A stretch of DNA of 64,000 nt from Haloarcula sp. H-GB4 (GCF_030848575.1 NZ_JAVDDX010000001.1:62001-126000), one strand, 5' to 3'; positions 1 through 12,237 are shown, counted from the stretch's first letter. The notes: generated by a model not told the origin, from the letters alone. Numbers and translations: made by a program.

Positions 1-77
1 ACGGTATCAAAATCACGTAAAAACACATACACCTGGATATTTTGGTACTGTATGTCGGCCCGGATATCTTCCCGGAA

Positions 78-380
78 TTAAACACGGGCCTGCTCGTTGT
101 CCACCCTTTCGAGAAGCGCACCAACAAGTTCGCTCTTCCGGTGTGAGACCAGCAGATGGCAGTAAATATCGTCTTCACTGTCCGCGCCACAGTTACACAA
201 CGGGCATCCGTATGTGTGGCTCTTTGCCGCCTCGGTCGCTCGCTCCGGGATGCTAGCTTGCATACGCGGGTGTTGTTCCGTGCTGAACATAGCAGTTTCT
301 AGGACCGCTATGTCACTCTCATTGTGTATATAGAGTCCTTCTCTAAGAACTCCATCGGAACCAACACTATCCGGTAACAC
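78..380 (-). CDS. small C2H2-type zinc-finger protein
   Basis: A 100-residue protein. The C-terminal half has the pattern CPLC near residues 59-62 followed by H74 and H80 (CPLCNCGADSEDDIYCHL then SHRKS), which fits a single C2H2-like zinc knuckle as found in small haloarchaeal zinc-finger proteins. The N-terminal half is without recognisable domain and holds internal Met codons at about residues 31 and 40, so the true start is uncertain. A role in nucleic-acid or protein binding is inferred only from the finger. It stands alone, with the AT-rich 510-600 region upstream. Confidence 0.6.
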   Translation of the reverse strand: MLPDSVGSDGVLREGLYIHNESDIAVLETAMFSTEQHPRMQASIPERATEAAKSHTYGCPLCNCGADSEDDIYCHLLVSHRKSELVGALLERVDNEQARV

Positions 381-621
381 ACCTCACCTCTGGTCCAGCG
401 CCGCGACAAGTCTCACAGTCCGTGCACCTCTCTTGCGCACCGAACGGGACTTCCGCTAGTCATACAGCCCACCGAAGCCAACGTACTGTGAGCAGTACCT
501 GCTGCGAAAATGACTGCATTCTTAGCTATATTCCCATTATATGTTCGCCGAATGGAATATATATGGCTGAATAGTCTAGTTTGAATATATACGCCCTCTC
601 GGATGTCGCTCAACGGCGCGG

Positions 622-1578
622 CTACCAACGGCTGCTCGATAGTTCGCTCGCCCTCGTAACATTACCATGCTGCGCTCGCTCCCGTAATCGTCGTATTCGT
701 TCGTCTGTCGGTGGATGCGTCGATAGGAGGCGCGAAAGCTTGCTATCCGCTTCACTGTGAACGTATAACTGTCGCAAGAGACCGGGTTCCGGCTTCGACG
801 CCTGCTCGATTTTTGCGAGGGCCCGGGCAAGTCCAACAGGATTCCCTGTTATCTCGACCGCGCGGCCGTCGGCTGCCAACTCGCGACGTCTGGAGTAGCC
901 GAGTATCAGCAGCGTTACGGCGAATCCGAGACCGGAAACGACCTGCAGCGAGTACCGTTGTGCCCGGCCAAGCCAGGATCGCGACCACGACGACGGGTCG
1001 CCGCGCAGTAATGCGAATGAACGGGCGATACCACCGGTTAGCACCACGATGGGGAACAACATGAGGCCGATGAGTCCGATAAGCGTCTGGACGAGACTAT
1101 ATCCGACAGTCTGAACGAGCGCATCGCGGGTCTCAAGATGCGCGAGTTCGTGTGCGAGAAGTCCCTCGAATTCTTCTGTGGACAACAGCCGGAACAGCCG
1201 CCTGTCGACAACGATAGTGCCAGTGCCGCCGCCGATGGCGAACGCGTTCGGGACCGGCAGCTCTGCCAGCAGTAGCGTCGGTGTCTCGACATCCATCTGA
1301 TCGACAAGCGTGTCAAGCCGGCGGTAGATCTCTGACGCACGCGTTCGCGAGAGTTCGACCGCATCGAGGGAGCGCTTGAGCCGCGCCGTTGCAGCCCAGT
1401 AGTTCACAACGCCGAGCGCAATCGCCGTCCCGAGAGCGACTAGAGCGGCTATCAGTGGTGATGGACGGCTGTCCCACACTGGCAGAAGCAGCAGATACCC
1501 GACGTATGCCGCCACGAGATAGACCAGCAGCGAAAACAGTCCGACGACGGCCATGAGTAGCCGTCGGGTCACAGCCAT
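622..1578 (-). CDS. M48 family (HtpX-like) membrane zinc metalloprotease
   Basis: A 318-residue membrane protease of the HtpX/Ste24 family, which degrades misfolded or surplus membrane proteins. Two membrane segments lie at about residues 7-30 and 40-62. The zinc motif HELAH sits at residues 143-147 (H143, E144, H147), and the third ligand region ELAADGRA at 233-240 supplies the downstream Glu. More hydrophobic segments at 155-190 and 213-228 flank the catalytic domain, as is usual in HtpX. The length is normal for the family. Haloarchaea usually carry several paralogues, so I give no symbol. Confidence 0.9.
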   Translation of the reverse strand: MAVTRRLLMAVVGLFSLLVYLVAAYVGYLLLLPVWDSRPSPLIAALVALGTAIALGVVNYWAATARLKRSLDAVELSRTRASEIYRRLDTLVDQMDVETPTLLLAELPVPNAFAIGGGTGTIVVDRRLFRLLSTEEFEGLLAHELAHLETRDALVQTVGYSLVQTLIGLIGLMLFPIVVLTGGIARSFALLRGDPSSWSRSWLGRAQRYSLQVVSGLGFAVTLLILGYSRRRELAADGRAVEITGNPVGLARALAKIEQASKPEPGLLRQLYVHSEADSKLSRLLSTHPPTDERIRRLRERAQHGNVTRASELSSSRW

Positions 1579-1810
1579 GTTCGCCGGTACGCCGTTGTGG
1601 GAAAAAACCGCTTCGGTGGTGCCACCACCGATCGGTCCTTCGAATGCTTCGATGCCAGCTTCGCAATCATCGGGCTATTTGATATAGCGACATTAGATTT
1701 ACCTCATCTACGGAAAACAGGTCGCTACTTTGCTGTATCGGCGATAAAACAGCGTCTCAGGGCTTGAAATGGTGATTGGAGTCGGTGGCGCACACGGTAG
1801 CCGACACGCC

Positions 1811-1815
1811 TTTTT
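1811..1815 (+). promoter_or_regulatory. TATA-like T-tract for the FAH-family gene
   Basis: A TTTTT tract centred 27 bp upstream of the ATG at 1840. The spacing is that of a leaderless haloarchaeal promoter and supports this start codon. Confidence 0.4.
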
Positions 1816-1839
1816 CCACCGCCACACAGACTACTCAGT

Positions 1840-2556
1840 ATGCGACTCGCACGACTTCTGACCGAGGATGGACCGGTCACCGGCGAATACGCCGACGGTG
1901 TCGTCCACGCTGACGATGGCCAGTACACGGTCGGCCGCGATGGACGACTGCTCCCGCCGTGTGAACCAACCGCGCTGTACTGCGTCGGCCGGAACTACGC
2001 CGCCACCAATGATCAGATGGATTACGACCCCCCCGAGGAGCCGGACTTCTTCATCAAGCCTCCGACGGCGCTACTCGCCCACGAGCAGGAGATCTCCTAC
2101 CCGCCGTTCACCGATGAGCTGACCTATGCCGGTGAATTAGCTGCAGTCATCGGCAAGCGGTGTCACGATATCGATCCGGCTGACGTTCCCGACGCGGTCA
2201 GGGGATACACGATCCTGAACGATGTCGATGCGCTGGACCAGCAGGGTCGAACCGCCCGAAAGGCCTTCGATGGTTCCGGGCCGCTGGGGCCGTGGATCGA
2301 GACTGACGTTGATCCAACCAGCATCGATATGTACACGGACATCAACGATGAGCGCCGGCAGTCTGCCAACACCAGCGAGATGCTGTTCGGTCCCCACGAA
2401 GTTGTCGCGTACCTCTCGGAGCGGTTCACGTTCCGGCCCGGCGACGTCGTCGCGTTCGGCAGCCCGGCCAACCCAGGCACGGTCGCGCCCGGCGACACAA
2501 TCGAGATAACCTATGAGGGCGTCGGGACGCTCCGCAACTCGGTTGCCGAACCGTAA
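1840..2556 (+). CDS. fumarylacetoacetate hydrolase (FAH) family protein
   Basis: A 238-residue protein of the FAH / 2-keto-4-pentenoate hydratase superfamily; members act on beta-dicarbonyl or 2-keto acids with a divalent metal. The family landmarks are the CVGRNY segment (residues 48-53), DFFIKPPTALL (69-79), GELAAVIGK (98-106), the GYT.LNDVDALDQQ segment and a C-terminal GDVVAFGSPANPG loop. In characterised FAHD proteins two metal-binding Glu form E-x-E-L; here the equivalent reads A-G-E-L (residues 97-100), so the first ligand appears to be missing. The substrate is unknown and no pathway gene is adjacent. Confidence 0.85.
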   Translation: MRLARLLTEDGPVTGEYADGVVHADDGQYTVGRDGRLLPPCEPTALYCVGRNYAATNDQMDYDPPEEPDFFIKPPTALLAHEQEISYPPFTDELTYAGELAAVIGKRCHDIDPADVPDAVRGYTILNDVDALDQQGRTARKAFDGSGPLGPWIETDVDPTSIDMYTDINDERRQSANTSEMLFGPHEVVAYLSERFTFRPGDVVAFGSPANPGTVAPGDTIEITYEGVGTLRNSVAEP

Positions 2557-2665
2557 CGTTATTCGACCGTTGAAATCGTAGTGTAGCGGCTTTTTGCGAC
2601 ACCTATACGGCAGAGTAGTAGATCTGACCACTCGGTATTGATAAACGACCATCTGCTATACGAAA

Positions 2666-4411
2666 TTACTGTAGCCGGGTCCGAATCGTCTCCGCAGTTT
2701 GCTCGCCAATACCGTCGATAGCCGTCAGCTCTTCGTCGGAGGCCGCTCTGACGCTGTCTACGCTACCGAAGCGTCGGAGCAGCCGCTTCCGCGTCTCGGG
2801 GCCGATGCCGGGCACGTCGTCAAGCGTTGTCGACACCTCGTCACGTAGTGTTTGGTGGTACTGGACGGCAAAGCGGTGCGCTTCGTCACGAACCCGCTGG
2901 AGCAGGTGGAGTTGCGGGGCGTCGTCATCCCAGTCGTACACGCGGTCGGGCGTGATGACCAGTTCCTCGTCTTTCGCGAGCGCGATGGCTGGCACGTCCC
3001 AGCCGGTCTCGGCGAGCGCGTCGCGAGCCGCCCCGAGCTGGCCGTCGCCGCCGTCGATGAGTAGCAGGTCTGGGTCTGGCCGGTCGTCCCGGCCCTCGAC
3101 GGAGCGTGCGGCCCGCCAGCGGAGGAGTTCGCGCATGTTCGCGTAGTCGTCGTTCTGTTCAGTGAGCTTCTTCCGCCGATAGTCGCTCTTCTCTGGCGTC
3201 TCGTCGACGAACGTGACGTTCGAGCCGACGGCCGACCGGCCCTGCGCATGGCTCACGTCGAAGCCCTCGATACGGCTCGGCCGGTCGATGCCTAGCGCGT
3301 CGGCCAGACGACCGCTCTCGTCGTCGGTCCCACCGCGCTGGCGGGCGTTTTTCAGTGCAAGGTCGACCAGCGTCGCCTCTCGGCCGGCCCCGGGCACACC
3401 GAGCGTGACGCCCTCGCTCTCAAGCCATGCTTCGATATCTTGGTTAGCGGGGTCCTCGGCACAGAGAATCCGGTCGGGTAGCTCCCGCTCGGCGTAGTAC
3501 TGGGGGATGAACGCCCGATACACGCCGGCGGTCCCTTCGCCGTCCGGTGCTTCGAGTGTATGTCGGTCCCGCTCGACGAGCTTGCCGCCCTCGGCGTGGA
3601 GCCGAGCGACGATGGCCCGCTCGCCCTCGACGGCGGCCCCGAGCACGTCTGTTGTTTGGTATCCCCTGGAGTCACTGACGGCGGTGTCGCCTTCGCCGTG
3701 GAGCGCCTCGACAGCCCCGAGCTTGTCACGGAGGTTCGCTGCGCGTTCGAACTCCTGGTTCTGTGCGGCGGCTTCCATCTCGCGGCGTAGCGGGTCCGCA
3801 AGAACGCCCGTTTCACCCTCGAAGTATCGCGTGACCGCTTCGACGTCCTCGGCGTAGTCGGCTTCGCCGATTTCGCCGGTACAGGGCGCGGTACAGATGC
3901 CCATCTCGTAGTCCAGACAGGGCCGGTCCCGGTTGCTGTACTTGTGGTCGGAACAGCCCCGCAGGCCGTACGCCTCCCGCAGTGCCTTCACCACTGTCTC
4001 CACCCGACCCTTTTCGGTGAACGGTCCGTAGACGGTCGCGCCGTCCGCGGGATCACGCGTCACCTCGATTCGCGGGACAGGATGGTCGGTCAACTGGACC
4101 AGCGGGTAGGACTTGTCGTCTTTCAGCCGGACGTTGTACGGCGGCCGGTGGCGCTTGATGAGGTTCGCTTCGAGCAACAGTGCCTGTGTCTCGGTATCGG
4201 TGACGGCAAAGTCGATGGTCTCGGCTCGCTCGACCATCTTGGCGATGCGCTCGCTCCGCGGGTCGGCGTAGGAGCGCACGCGGTCGCGGAGGTCGACGGC
4301 CTTCCCGACGTAGAGGACCCGGCGTGTGTCGTCCCGGCCCTGTTCGAACAGGTACACGCCGGGCTCCCGTGGCAACGACCCCGCGCGCTCTCGAACCTCG
4401 TCGGCGTCCAT
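2666..4411 (-). CDS. uvrC: excinuclease ABC subunit UvrC
   Basis: A 581-residue UvrC, the nuclease that makes both incisions in nucleotide excision repair with UvrA and UvrB. The N-terminal GIY-YIG domain is visible (GVY at 18-20, LYVGK at 33-37, R43). A UVR motif that binds UvrB lies near residues 208-235, the RNase H-like endonuclease domain occupies the middle to C-terminal part ([19 protein letters not shown]), and a helix-hairpin-helix pair ends the protein. The length is typical. UvrABC is of bacterial origin but general in haloarchaea. The gene converges with the FAH-family gene across about 110 bp containing a TTTTT run. Confidence 0.97.
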   Translation of the reverse strand: MDADEVRERAGSLPREPGVYLFEQGRDDTRRVLYVGKAVDLRDRVRSYADPRSERIAKMVERAETIDFAVTDTETQALLLEANLIKRHRPPYNVRLKDDKSYPLVQLTDHPVPRIEVTRDPADGATVYGPFTEKGRVETVVKALREAYGLRGCSDHKYSNRDRPCLDYEMGICTAPCTGEIGEADYAEDVEAVTRYFEGETGVLADPLRREMEAAAQNQEFERAANLRDKLGAVEALHGEGDTAVSDSRGYQTTDVLGAAVEGERAIVARLHAEGGKLVERDRHTLEAPDGEGTAGVYRAFIPQYYAERELPDRILCAEDPANQDIEAWLESEGVTLGVPGAGREATLVDLALKNARQRGGTDDESGRLADALGIDRPSRIEGFDVSHAQGRSAVGSNVTFVDETPEKSDYRRKKLTEQNDDYANMRELLRWRAARSVEGRDDRPDPDLLLIDGGDGQLGAARDALAETGWDVPAIALAKDEELVITPDRVYDWDDDAPQLHLLQRVRDEAHRFAVQYHQTLRDEVSTTLDDVPGIGPETRKRLLRRFGSVDSVRAASDEELTAIDGIGEQTAETIRTRLQ

Positions 4412-4444
4412 TACTCTGGGGTTAGCGCTCGGCGGGGTTGAACG

Positions 4445-5071
4445 TCACGGGAGCGGGTCGTCGGGCGGTGGCTGTGCCGTCCCTTCGGTCTCGGAAGGAG
4501 GGGCCTCCGGAACGATGGCAGCTTCGATCCGATCGACGACGCTCTCGTCCTCTGGTGCAGTCAACTCGATATCGTCGTCGCCGGCGACACGCACGACGAG
4601 CAGTCGGTCGCGGCTCCAGAGATAGACCCCGAGGACGACGGCGGCAAAGGCCAGTGCGAGGCCACCGAACAGGCGCATCAGGTCATCTAGCTGCGCCATC
4701 AGCGTCAGCATCGTCTGGAGCATCCCCAGCATCCCGCCGATGCCGACGGCGCTCGCAGCCCCCCCGCTGTCCAGTGAGACGTTGCCGACGAGGCTATCGA
4801 GGCTCACGGTCATCCCGGCGGCTACCAGCACAATACCGACGACCAGCGCCTTCACGCCGAGTTCGAGGAACGACCAGTCGCCGCTCGTGGTAACGTCGAC
4901 GCCCTCGACGTTGGGGCGGTCGACCTGCCGGTAGTTCGACCCCTCGCGGTCGGGCGTGAACACGAGGACACGGTGGCTCGTCACGACGACACCGCCACGG
5001 TCCAGCCGAACGTCCGCTTCGATCACCTCACCGTCGTACAGGAGGCTCTCGGCCCGTGCGACCCAATCCAT
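4445..5071 (-). CDS. membrane protein with N-terminal PH-like domain
   Basis: A 208-residue protein. The first 60 residues (LLYDGEVIEADVRL, VTSHRVLVFTPDREG) resemble the bacterial PH / YdbT-like fold that ends in a membrane anchor. Hydrophobic segments follow at about 70-90, 108-128 and 137-160, and the tail is acidic and Pro-rich. The gene lies 33 bp downstream of the uvrC start region, on the same strand and immediately upstream of uvrC in transcription order, so the two could be cotranscribed. The function is unknown. Confidence 0.7.
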   Translation of the reverse strand: MDWVARAESLLYDGEVIEADVRLDRGGVVVTSHRVLVFTPDREGSNYRQVDRPNVEGVDVTTSGDWSFLELGVKALVVGIVLVAAGMTVSLDSLVGNVSLDSGGAASAVGIGGMLGMLQTMLTLMAQLDDLMRLFGGLALAFAAVVLGVYLWSRDRLLVVRVAGDDDIELTAPEDESVVDRIEAAIVPEAPPSETEGTAQPPPDDPLP

Positions 5072-5145
5072 ACACCCCGTTTACCCCGGAGACGTGTATA
5101 TTCTCCCCCCGTAACCGCTAACTGTGCGCCCTCGAACATGACAGT

Positions 5146-5682
5146 ATGACCGCCGATCCCCGCTGCCCTCACTGCTCGGAGAAAGTCAGTGCGACCGCGA
5201 CGTGGTGTATGCACTGTGGCCGGGACTTCGAGAGCCCGGTCGACGCTGGAACCGGGACAACGGTCCTCGACGCTGGCGGCAGTCAAACCACGTCGGACCT
5301 CGAAGCGGCCCTCAACGCCGGTGACCTCGACGGTATCCAGAACGCGCTCGCACAGAGTGACAACGGGCCGACAATCGTCGGTGTCGTACTCGCCGGTATC
5401 GCACTGTTCACGCTCCCACTCGTTTCGCCTCCGGGTGCCGCGCTGTATCTCCTCGTCGTCGCTGGCGTCGGGGCAATTGCTGCGACACAGTCGACGTTCG
5501 ACGCGGCGCTCAGAACCGGCGGGAAGGCCCTCGCTCTCGCCCCCTTCGTGCTGGTGTTTATCGACGTGTTCCTCAGCTACCTGTTCAGTGGAATGGTAGC
5601 GACCGACCCCACGGCCTTGTTCGGTCCTGCGATTTATGCCGGGCTGGTCATGTACGGTATCCGCTGGTATCGTCGACGCTGA
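5146..5682 (+). CDS. zinc-ribbon membrane protein
   Basis: A 178-residue protein with an N-terminal zinc ribbon (C7-x2-C10 and C21-x2-C24), an acidic linker of about 60 residues, and a C-terminal half with three to four membrane segments (about residues 83-103, 108-122, 128-150 and 158-173). The start is the ATG next to the ribbon. It is divergent from the PH-like membrane gene. This is a common haloarchaeal architecture without known function. Confidence 0.75.
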   Translation: MTADPRCPHCSEKVSATATWCMHCGRDFESPVDAGTGTTVLDAGGSQTTSDLEAALNAGDLDGIQNALAQSDNGPTIVGVVLAGIALFTLPLVSPPGAALYLLVVAGVGAIAATQSTFDAALRTGGKALALAPFVLVFIDVFLSYLFSGMVATDPTALFGPAIYAGLVMYGIRWYRRR

Positions 5683-5806
5683 GGGGTTTGTGCCGGTGCG
5701 ATTGCGAGCCGTCGTGCATCTCGACTAGCGTGTCGGCGACTTGCTCGACCGCTCTATCGGCGACGGCCGCTCGCTGGGCGTCTGTGAGCGGGGTGTGGCA
5801 ACCCAT
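5648..5806 (-). CDS. small hypothetical protein (52 aa)
   Basis: An open frame of 52 codons starting MGCHTPLTDAQRAAVADRAV, with a plausible amphipathic helix, acidic composition and haloarchaeal codon use. Its last 35 bp overlap the 3' end of the zinc-ribbon membrane gene on the other strand. I do not recognise the family. It fills most of the gap before the aminotransferase gene. Conservation of the helix in relatives would decide whether it is real. Confidence 0.4.
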   Translation of the reverse strand: MGCHTPLTDAQRAAVADRAVEQVADTLVEMHDGSQSHRHKPLSVDDTSGYRT

Positions 5807-5978
5807 GGTCGAAGGTGGTTGTTCAATTGATAAATACTTCGTGGAGGGTACAACCGCTATCTGAGTATCCTCCCCGTGAGCGGTCCGCCCGCTTCAGGGC
5901 GCGCACCGGTTCGCTCCGTCCGGTATCAAAACTACCATGCCTCCCGGATTCGAGAGGCTACCTACTACAGGTGGTTCT

Positions 5979-7082
5979 GTGACCGAAAAACGCGAATACA
6001 AAGACGAGTATCAGGACAAGACGCTGTATCTCCCGGGGCCGACAGAGGTGCGCGAGGACGTTATCGAGGCGATGGCCGAGCCGATGTTCGGCCACCGAAT
6101 GGACCGGATGACCGACCTCTACACCACCATCGTCGAGGACACCAAGGAGTTCCTCGGCACCGACAACGACGTCATCGTGCTCACGGCATCTGGGACGGAG
6201 TTCTGGGAGTCGACGACGCTCAATCTGGTCGAAGACAGTATGCTCGTGCCGACCTCCGGCGCGTTCAGCGAGCGCCAGGCCAACGTCGCCGAGCGCCTCG
6301 GCAAGAACGTCGACCGCATCGAGTACGACTGGGGTACGGCGGTCAAGCCAGACGATATCCGAGACGCGCTGGAATCCGGTGACTACGACGCTGTCGGGGC
6401 CGTGATGAACGAGACCTCGACCGGCGTCCGGAACCCCATCGAGGAAATCGGTGACGTGGTCGCAGAGTACCCGGACACCTACTTCATCGTCGATGCCATT
6501 TCCTGTCTTGGCGGTGACCAGATCGACATCGAAGCCCACGGCATCGACGCCATCTTCACGTCTACACAGAAGGCCTTCGCCATGCCGCCCGGGCTGGCCG
6601 TCTGTGCCGTCAGCGATGCCGCCTACGAGCGGGAACTGGAGAAGGACTCTGCGTCGTGGTACGGCGGCTTCCAGCGCTGTCTGGACTACTACGACCGGAA
6701 GGGCCAGACCCACTCCACGCCGGCGACTCCGCTCATGCTTGCCTACCGCAAGCAGATGAAGCATATGCTTGATGAGACCCACGACGCCCGTGACCAGCGC
6801 CATCAGGAGATGGCCGAGTACACGCGCGAGTGGGCCCGCGAGCACTTCGACCTCTATCCCGAGGAAGGCTACGAGTCCCAGACGGTGACCTGCATCGAGA
6901 ACACGCGGGACATCAACGTTGCCGAGACGGTCGAAGCCGTCTCCGAGGAGTACGACATGGTGTTCTCCAGCGGCTACGGCGACATCAGCGAGGATAGTTT
7001 CCGTATCGGACACATGGGCGAACACACCGTCGAGAGTATCAAAGAGCTAACCGACGCAATCGAAGACGTGGCCGACCTGTAG
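5979..7082 (+). CDS. class V PLP aminotransferase (alanine-glyoxylate/serine-pyruvate type)
   Basis: A 367-residue pyridoxal-phosphate enzyme of the AGAT/SPT/PucG family, which moves amino groups between alanine, serine or aspartate and small 2-oxo acids such as glyoxylate. The LPGPTEV start motif (18-24), the ASGTEFWE cofactor loop (70-77), VDAISCLGG (171-179) and the PLP lysine K198 in TSTQKAFAMPPG are visible. The frame is open back to an ATG at 5937, but the intervening residues are not family-like. An AGGTGG Shine-Dalgarno four bases before GTG 5979 supports the shorter start. The exact substrate cannot be told. Confidence 0.88.
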   Translation: MTEKREYKDEYQDKTLYLPGPTEVREDVIEAMAEPMFGHRMDRMTDLYTTIVEDTKEFLGTDNDVIVLTASGTEFWESTTLNLVEDSMLVPTSGAFSERQANVAERLGKNVDRIEYDWGTAVKPDDIRDALESGDYDAVGAVMNETSTGVRNPIEEIGDVVAEYPDTYFIVDAISCLGGDQIDIEAHGIDAIFTSTQKAFAMPPGLAVCAVSDAAYERELEKDSASWYGGFQRCLDYYDRKGQTHSTPATPLMLAYRKQMKHMLDETHDARDQRHQEMAEYTREWAREHFDLYPEEGYESQTVTCIENTRDINVAETVEAVSEEYDMVFSSGYGDISEDSFRIGHMGEHTVESIKELTDAIEDVADL

Positions 7083-7221
7083 CTCACGTGAGAATCGACG
7101 AAGAACGGGGTTATGTATCGATTTGTCGAGATTCGGTGCCACAACTCGGTATTTTCACAGTTTGATAATGCTGGGAAGACTATATTACTGTTTGCTACTT
7201 TGCTATAGATAGACGAACCAT

Positions 7222-7539
7222 ATGAGTAAAAGCAACAGGCGGAGTAGGGACAGCGACACCGCAACACAGATGAACGTGACCAGAAAACAGTTCGACTGGA
7301 GCGAGACACGGCCGAGCGCGGCAGTGACTGAGTACATCTCCGCCATGACCGGCCGGGAACAGACTGACTTCGCACCGCTGTACGAGACTATCGACCCTGA
7401 GGCACTCGATTCACTCGTTGATTCGTCAGGCCGATCGACACCTGTCAGTATCTCGTTTGAATATGCCGGCCACTCCGTCACTGTCCGAAGCGACGGGGAA
7501 CTCGTGATCAAGGCCCCCAGTTCCAGTATCGGCCGATAA
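7222..7539 (+). CDS. HalOD1 domain protein
   Basis: A 105-residue protein made almost only of a HalOD1 (halobacterial output domain 1) fold: RPSAAVTEYISAMTG, then PLYETIDPEALDSLV, then the FEYAGHSVTV strand pair. The domain is known from haloarchaeal signalling proteins but is often encoded alone, and its ligand is unknown. An AT-rich segment (TTGCTATAGATAG) about 25 bp upstream fits a leaderless promoter. It stands alone between the aminotransferase gene and ligA. Confidence 0.75.
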   Translation: MSKSNRRSRDSDTATQMNVTRKQFDWSETRPSAAVTEYISAMTGREQTDFAPLYETIDPEALDSLVDSSGRSTPVSISFEYAGHSVTVRSDGELVIKAPSSSIGR

Positions 7540-7735
7540 CTGCAGTTTCTATGGCTGTTACACTCTTGTCTGCCGGTTTTTCTAGCCTCTCCGGGTAATC
7601 AACTGTCAAGTTTGTCTCTGCGTCGCTGTTTCGATGGTTCTGGCCGGTCTGTCGGGTCTGCCACAATTCATGTGATACGCGCTTTTTGTCGACTCTGAGA
7701 CGTGGAGCAGAGCCGTTTTTGTACGCGAGATGTAA

Positions 7736-9823
<2,088 letters not shown>

Positions 9824-9980
9824 GAGGCGGGTCGAACGGTCCCGAGTGAGCCGCTGTCGGCCGTAGCGGTAGCGTTTGGACACGCTTGAACCGACCAGTC
9901 ACGCTACCATCCGTCTCGTGTCTGGGTCCGTCTTGACCCTATCTATTTTATTCGCGTATTCCTGTGATACTTGGAAGACT

Positions 9981-12179
9981 ATGGACTTCGCCGGTGAGAC
10001 AGTCCGCGTTCTTCACGTCGACGACAACTCGGACCTCGTAGACGTGACGGCGTCGGTGCTCGAACACGAGGACGACCGATTGCGTGTCGAGACCGCAAAG
10101 AGTGCCGATGCGGCGATGGAGCGACTCTCCGTGGAGCGCTTCGACTGTATCGTCTCGGACTACGACATGCCGGACCAGAACGGAATCGAGTTCCTCGAAG
10201 CCGTTCGTGAGGACCAGGGTGACCTCCCATTCATTCTCTATACCGGGAAAGGCTCCGAGGAGATCGCGAGCGACGCGATCTCTGCTGGCGTGACCGACTA
10301 CCTCCAGAAGGGGTCAGGCACCGAGCAGTACAAACTGCTTGCGAACCGGATCTGCAACGCCGTCGACGCAAGCAGGTCCCGGCAAGAGCTTGACGAGCGA
10401 ACCCGGCGATTGGAGTCGCTCATCAGCAGCCTTCCGGGAATGGTCTATCGCCGTCTCAACGCACCGGGCTGGCCGATGGAAACCGTCGAGGGCGAGATCG
10501 AATCACTCACCGGCTACACGGCTGCGGACTTCGAAACTGGGGAGGTAGTCTGGGGCGACGACGTGCTCCATCCGGAGGACCGCGACCGGGTCTGGGAGAC
10601 GGTACAGGACGCGCTCGCGGCGCAGGGTGAGTTCGAGGTGACTTATCGGATTATCACTGCCGACGGCATCGAGAAGTGGATGTGGGAACATGGACACCAA
10701 GTTCCGGGGGCAGCGGACAAACCGGACGCACTGGAGGGGTTCGTCATGGACATCACCGACCTCCGGGAGCGAGAGCGCAAACTGGAGCGATACAAGCGGA
10801 TGGTAAACACGATGCCGGAATCGGCCTGCATCTACGACACGGCGGGGCGGTTCGAACTCGTCAATCAGTATCTAGCCTCGTTCTACGGAACAACCAGAGA
10901 CGAACTGGAAGGGAAACCGAGTAGCCTCCTGCCGAAGATCCGGAGCGAGTACGAGGGGGACCCGTACCAGGACCTAATCGACGGTGAACGCGACGAACTC
11001 CGCGGGGAGGTGAGCGGCGAGTTCCCCGGGCACGGGTACGAGGTGCTGGAGTATCGGCTCACGCCGCTTGTAATCGACGGGACGGTCGAGGGCGTGGTCA
11101 GTGTCACCCGCGAAGTGACCGAGCAGCGGGAACACGAGATGAAAATAGCCAGACAGCGGTCGGTTCTCAAAGCACAGCAAGAGGCGGTGATCGACGGGAT
11201 ACTCGTCGTCGACGAAGACGAGACCATCGTTTCTTACAACGAGCGGTTCGTCGATATGTGGGGCATCCCGCGGGATATTGTCGAACGTGGCGACGAGGAA
11301 GTCGCCTTGGAGTGGGCAATGGAGCAAGTCGCCGAACCGGAGGCGTTTCGCGTGGATGTCGAGGCACTGTATGAGCACCCCCAAATGTCTGCTAGAGACG
11401 AACTCGAACTCGCCGACGGTCGCGTATTCGACCGCTATACGGCACCTGTTGTCGCCGAGGACGGGACGCGGTTCGGCCGGCTGTGGACCTTTCGAGACAT
11501 CACGGACCTGACGGAGCAAAAACGGGAGTTGGCTCGGCAAAACGAGCGCCTCGAAGAGTTTGCTGGTGCTGTCTCTCATGATCTTCAAAACCCGTTACAG
11601 GTGGCTCGCAGCCGACTCATGCTCGCTCGCGAGGAGTGTGACAGTGTGCATCTGGACCCGCTCGATAACGCGCTCCAGCGAATGAACGACATCGCCGACA
11701 ATGTCCTCAGGCTGGCCCGTGAGGGAGTCGATATCGGGGTGACAGAGCCCGTCGATCTCCGGGAGACGATCGACGCCGCATGGACGATCGTCGCGGACGG
11801 CGACGAAGCCGCCGAGCTACGGTATGCGACCGACGAGAACCGGAAGTGGATCGCTGAGGCCGACAGCGACCGACTGTCGGGCCTGTTCGAGAACCTCTTC
11901 GGGAATGCGATCGAACACGGCGGCCCGGGGGTAACCGTTTCGGTCGGGCTCCTCAACGACGGAACAGGGTTCTACGTTTCCGACGATGGCCCGGGTATCC
12001 CCGCCGATGAGCGTGAGCAGGTGTTCGAGGCGGGCTACTCGACCGCCGAGGACGGGACCGGATTCGGGCTCCGGATCGCTAGACAGATCGCCGAGGTCCA
12101 CGGCTGGGAGATCCGTGTCACCGACAGCGAGGATGGGGGCGCTCGGTTCGAAATCACTGGTGTCGAGTTTCCCGAGTGA
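9981..12179 (+). CDS. receiver-PAS-PAS-PAS histidine kinase
   Basis: A 732-residue signalling protein. The N-terminal receiver domain (about 7-120) has the acidic pair D14-D15, a phosphoacceptor D60 in SDYDMPD and the conserved Lys in YLQKG. Three PAS domains follow (roughly 150-255, 272-385 and 395-500), then a HisKA helix with H533 in SHDLQNP and a HATPase_c domain with N, G1 (DDGPGIP) and G2 (GTGFGL) boxes. There is no membrane segment, so it should be cytoplasmic. The frame is open to 9876, but the receiver begins just after ATG 9981, and TATTTTA at 9944-9950 lies 31-37 bp upstream. No partner regulator is adjacent. Confidence 0.92.
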   Translation: MDFAGETVRVLHVDDNSDLVDVTASVLEHEDDRLRVETAKSADAAMERLSVERFDCIVSDYDMPDQNGIEFLEAVREDQGDLPFILYTGKGSEEIASDAISAGVTDYLQKGSGTEQYKLLANRICNAVDASRSRQELDERTRRLESLISSLPGMVYRRLNAPGWPMETVEGEIESLTGYTAADFETGEVVWGDDVLHPEDRDRVWETVQDALAAQGEFEVTYRIITADGIEKWMWEHGHQVPGAADKPDALEGFVMDITDLRERERKLERYKRMVNTMPESACIYDTAGRFELVNQYLASFYGTTRDELEGKPSSLLPKIRSEYEGDPYQDLIDGERDELRGEVSGEFPGHGYEVLEYRLTPLVIDGTVEGVVSVTREVTEQREHEMKIARQRSVLKAQQEAVIDGILVVDEDETIVSYNERFVDMWGIPRDIVERGDEEVALEWAMEQVAEPEAFRVDVEALYEHPQMSARDELELADGRVFDRYTAPVVAEDGTRFGRLWTFRDITDLTEQKRELARQNERLEEFAGAVSHDLQNPLQVARSRLMLAREECDSVHLDPLDNALQRMNDIADNVLRLAREGVDIGVTEPVDLRETIDAAWTIVADGDEAAELRYATDENRKWIAEADSDRLSGLFENLFGNAIEHGGPGVTVSVGLLNDGTGFYVSDDGPGIPADEREQVFEAGYSTAEDGTGFGLRIARQIAEVHGWEIRVTDSEDGGARFEITGVEFPE

Positions 12180-12237
12180 AGAATCCGTTGTAACGCTGTA
12201 GCACTCCCTGTTGGAGCCGTTGTGGACCAACACTCGT

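Noticed and set aside
413-628. 71-codon frame on the minus strand
   Set aside because: It crosses an AT-rich intergenic area, lacks haloarchaeal composition and has no motif; it runs into the M48 protease gene end.
5958-7025. 355-codon frame antisense to the aminotransferase gene
   Set aside because: A shadow of a GC-rich coding sequence; the plus strand has clear PLP-enzyme motifs.
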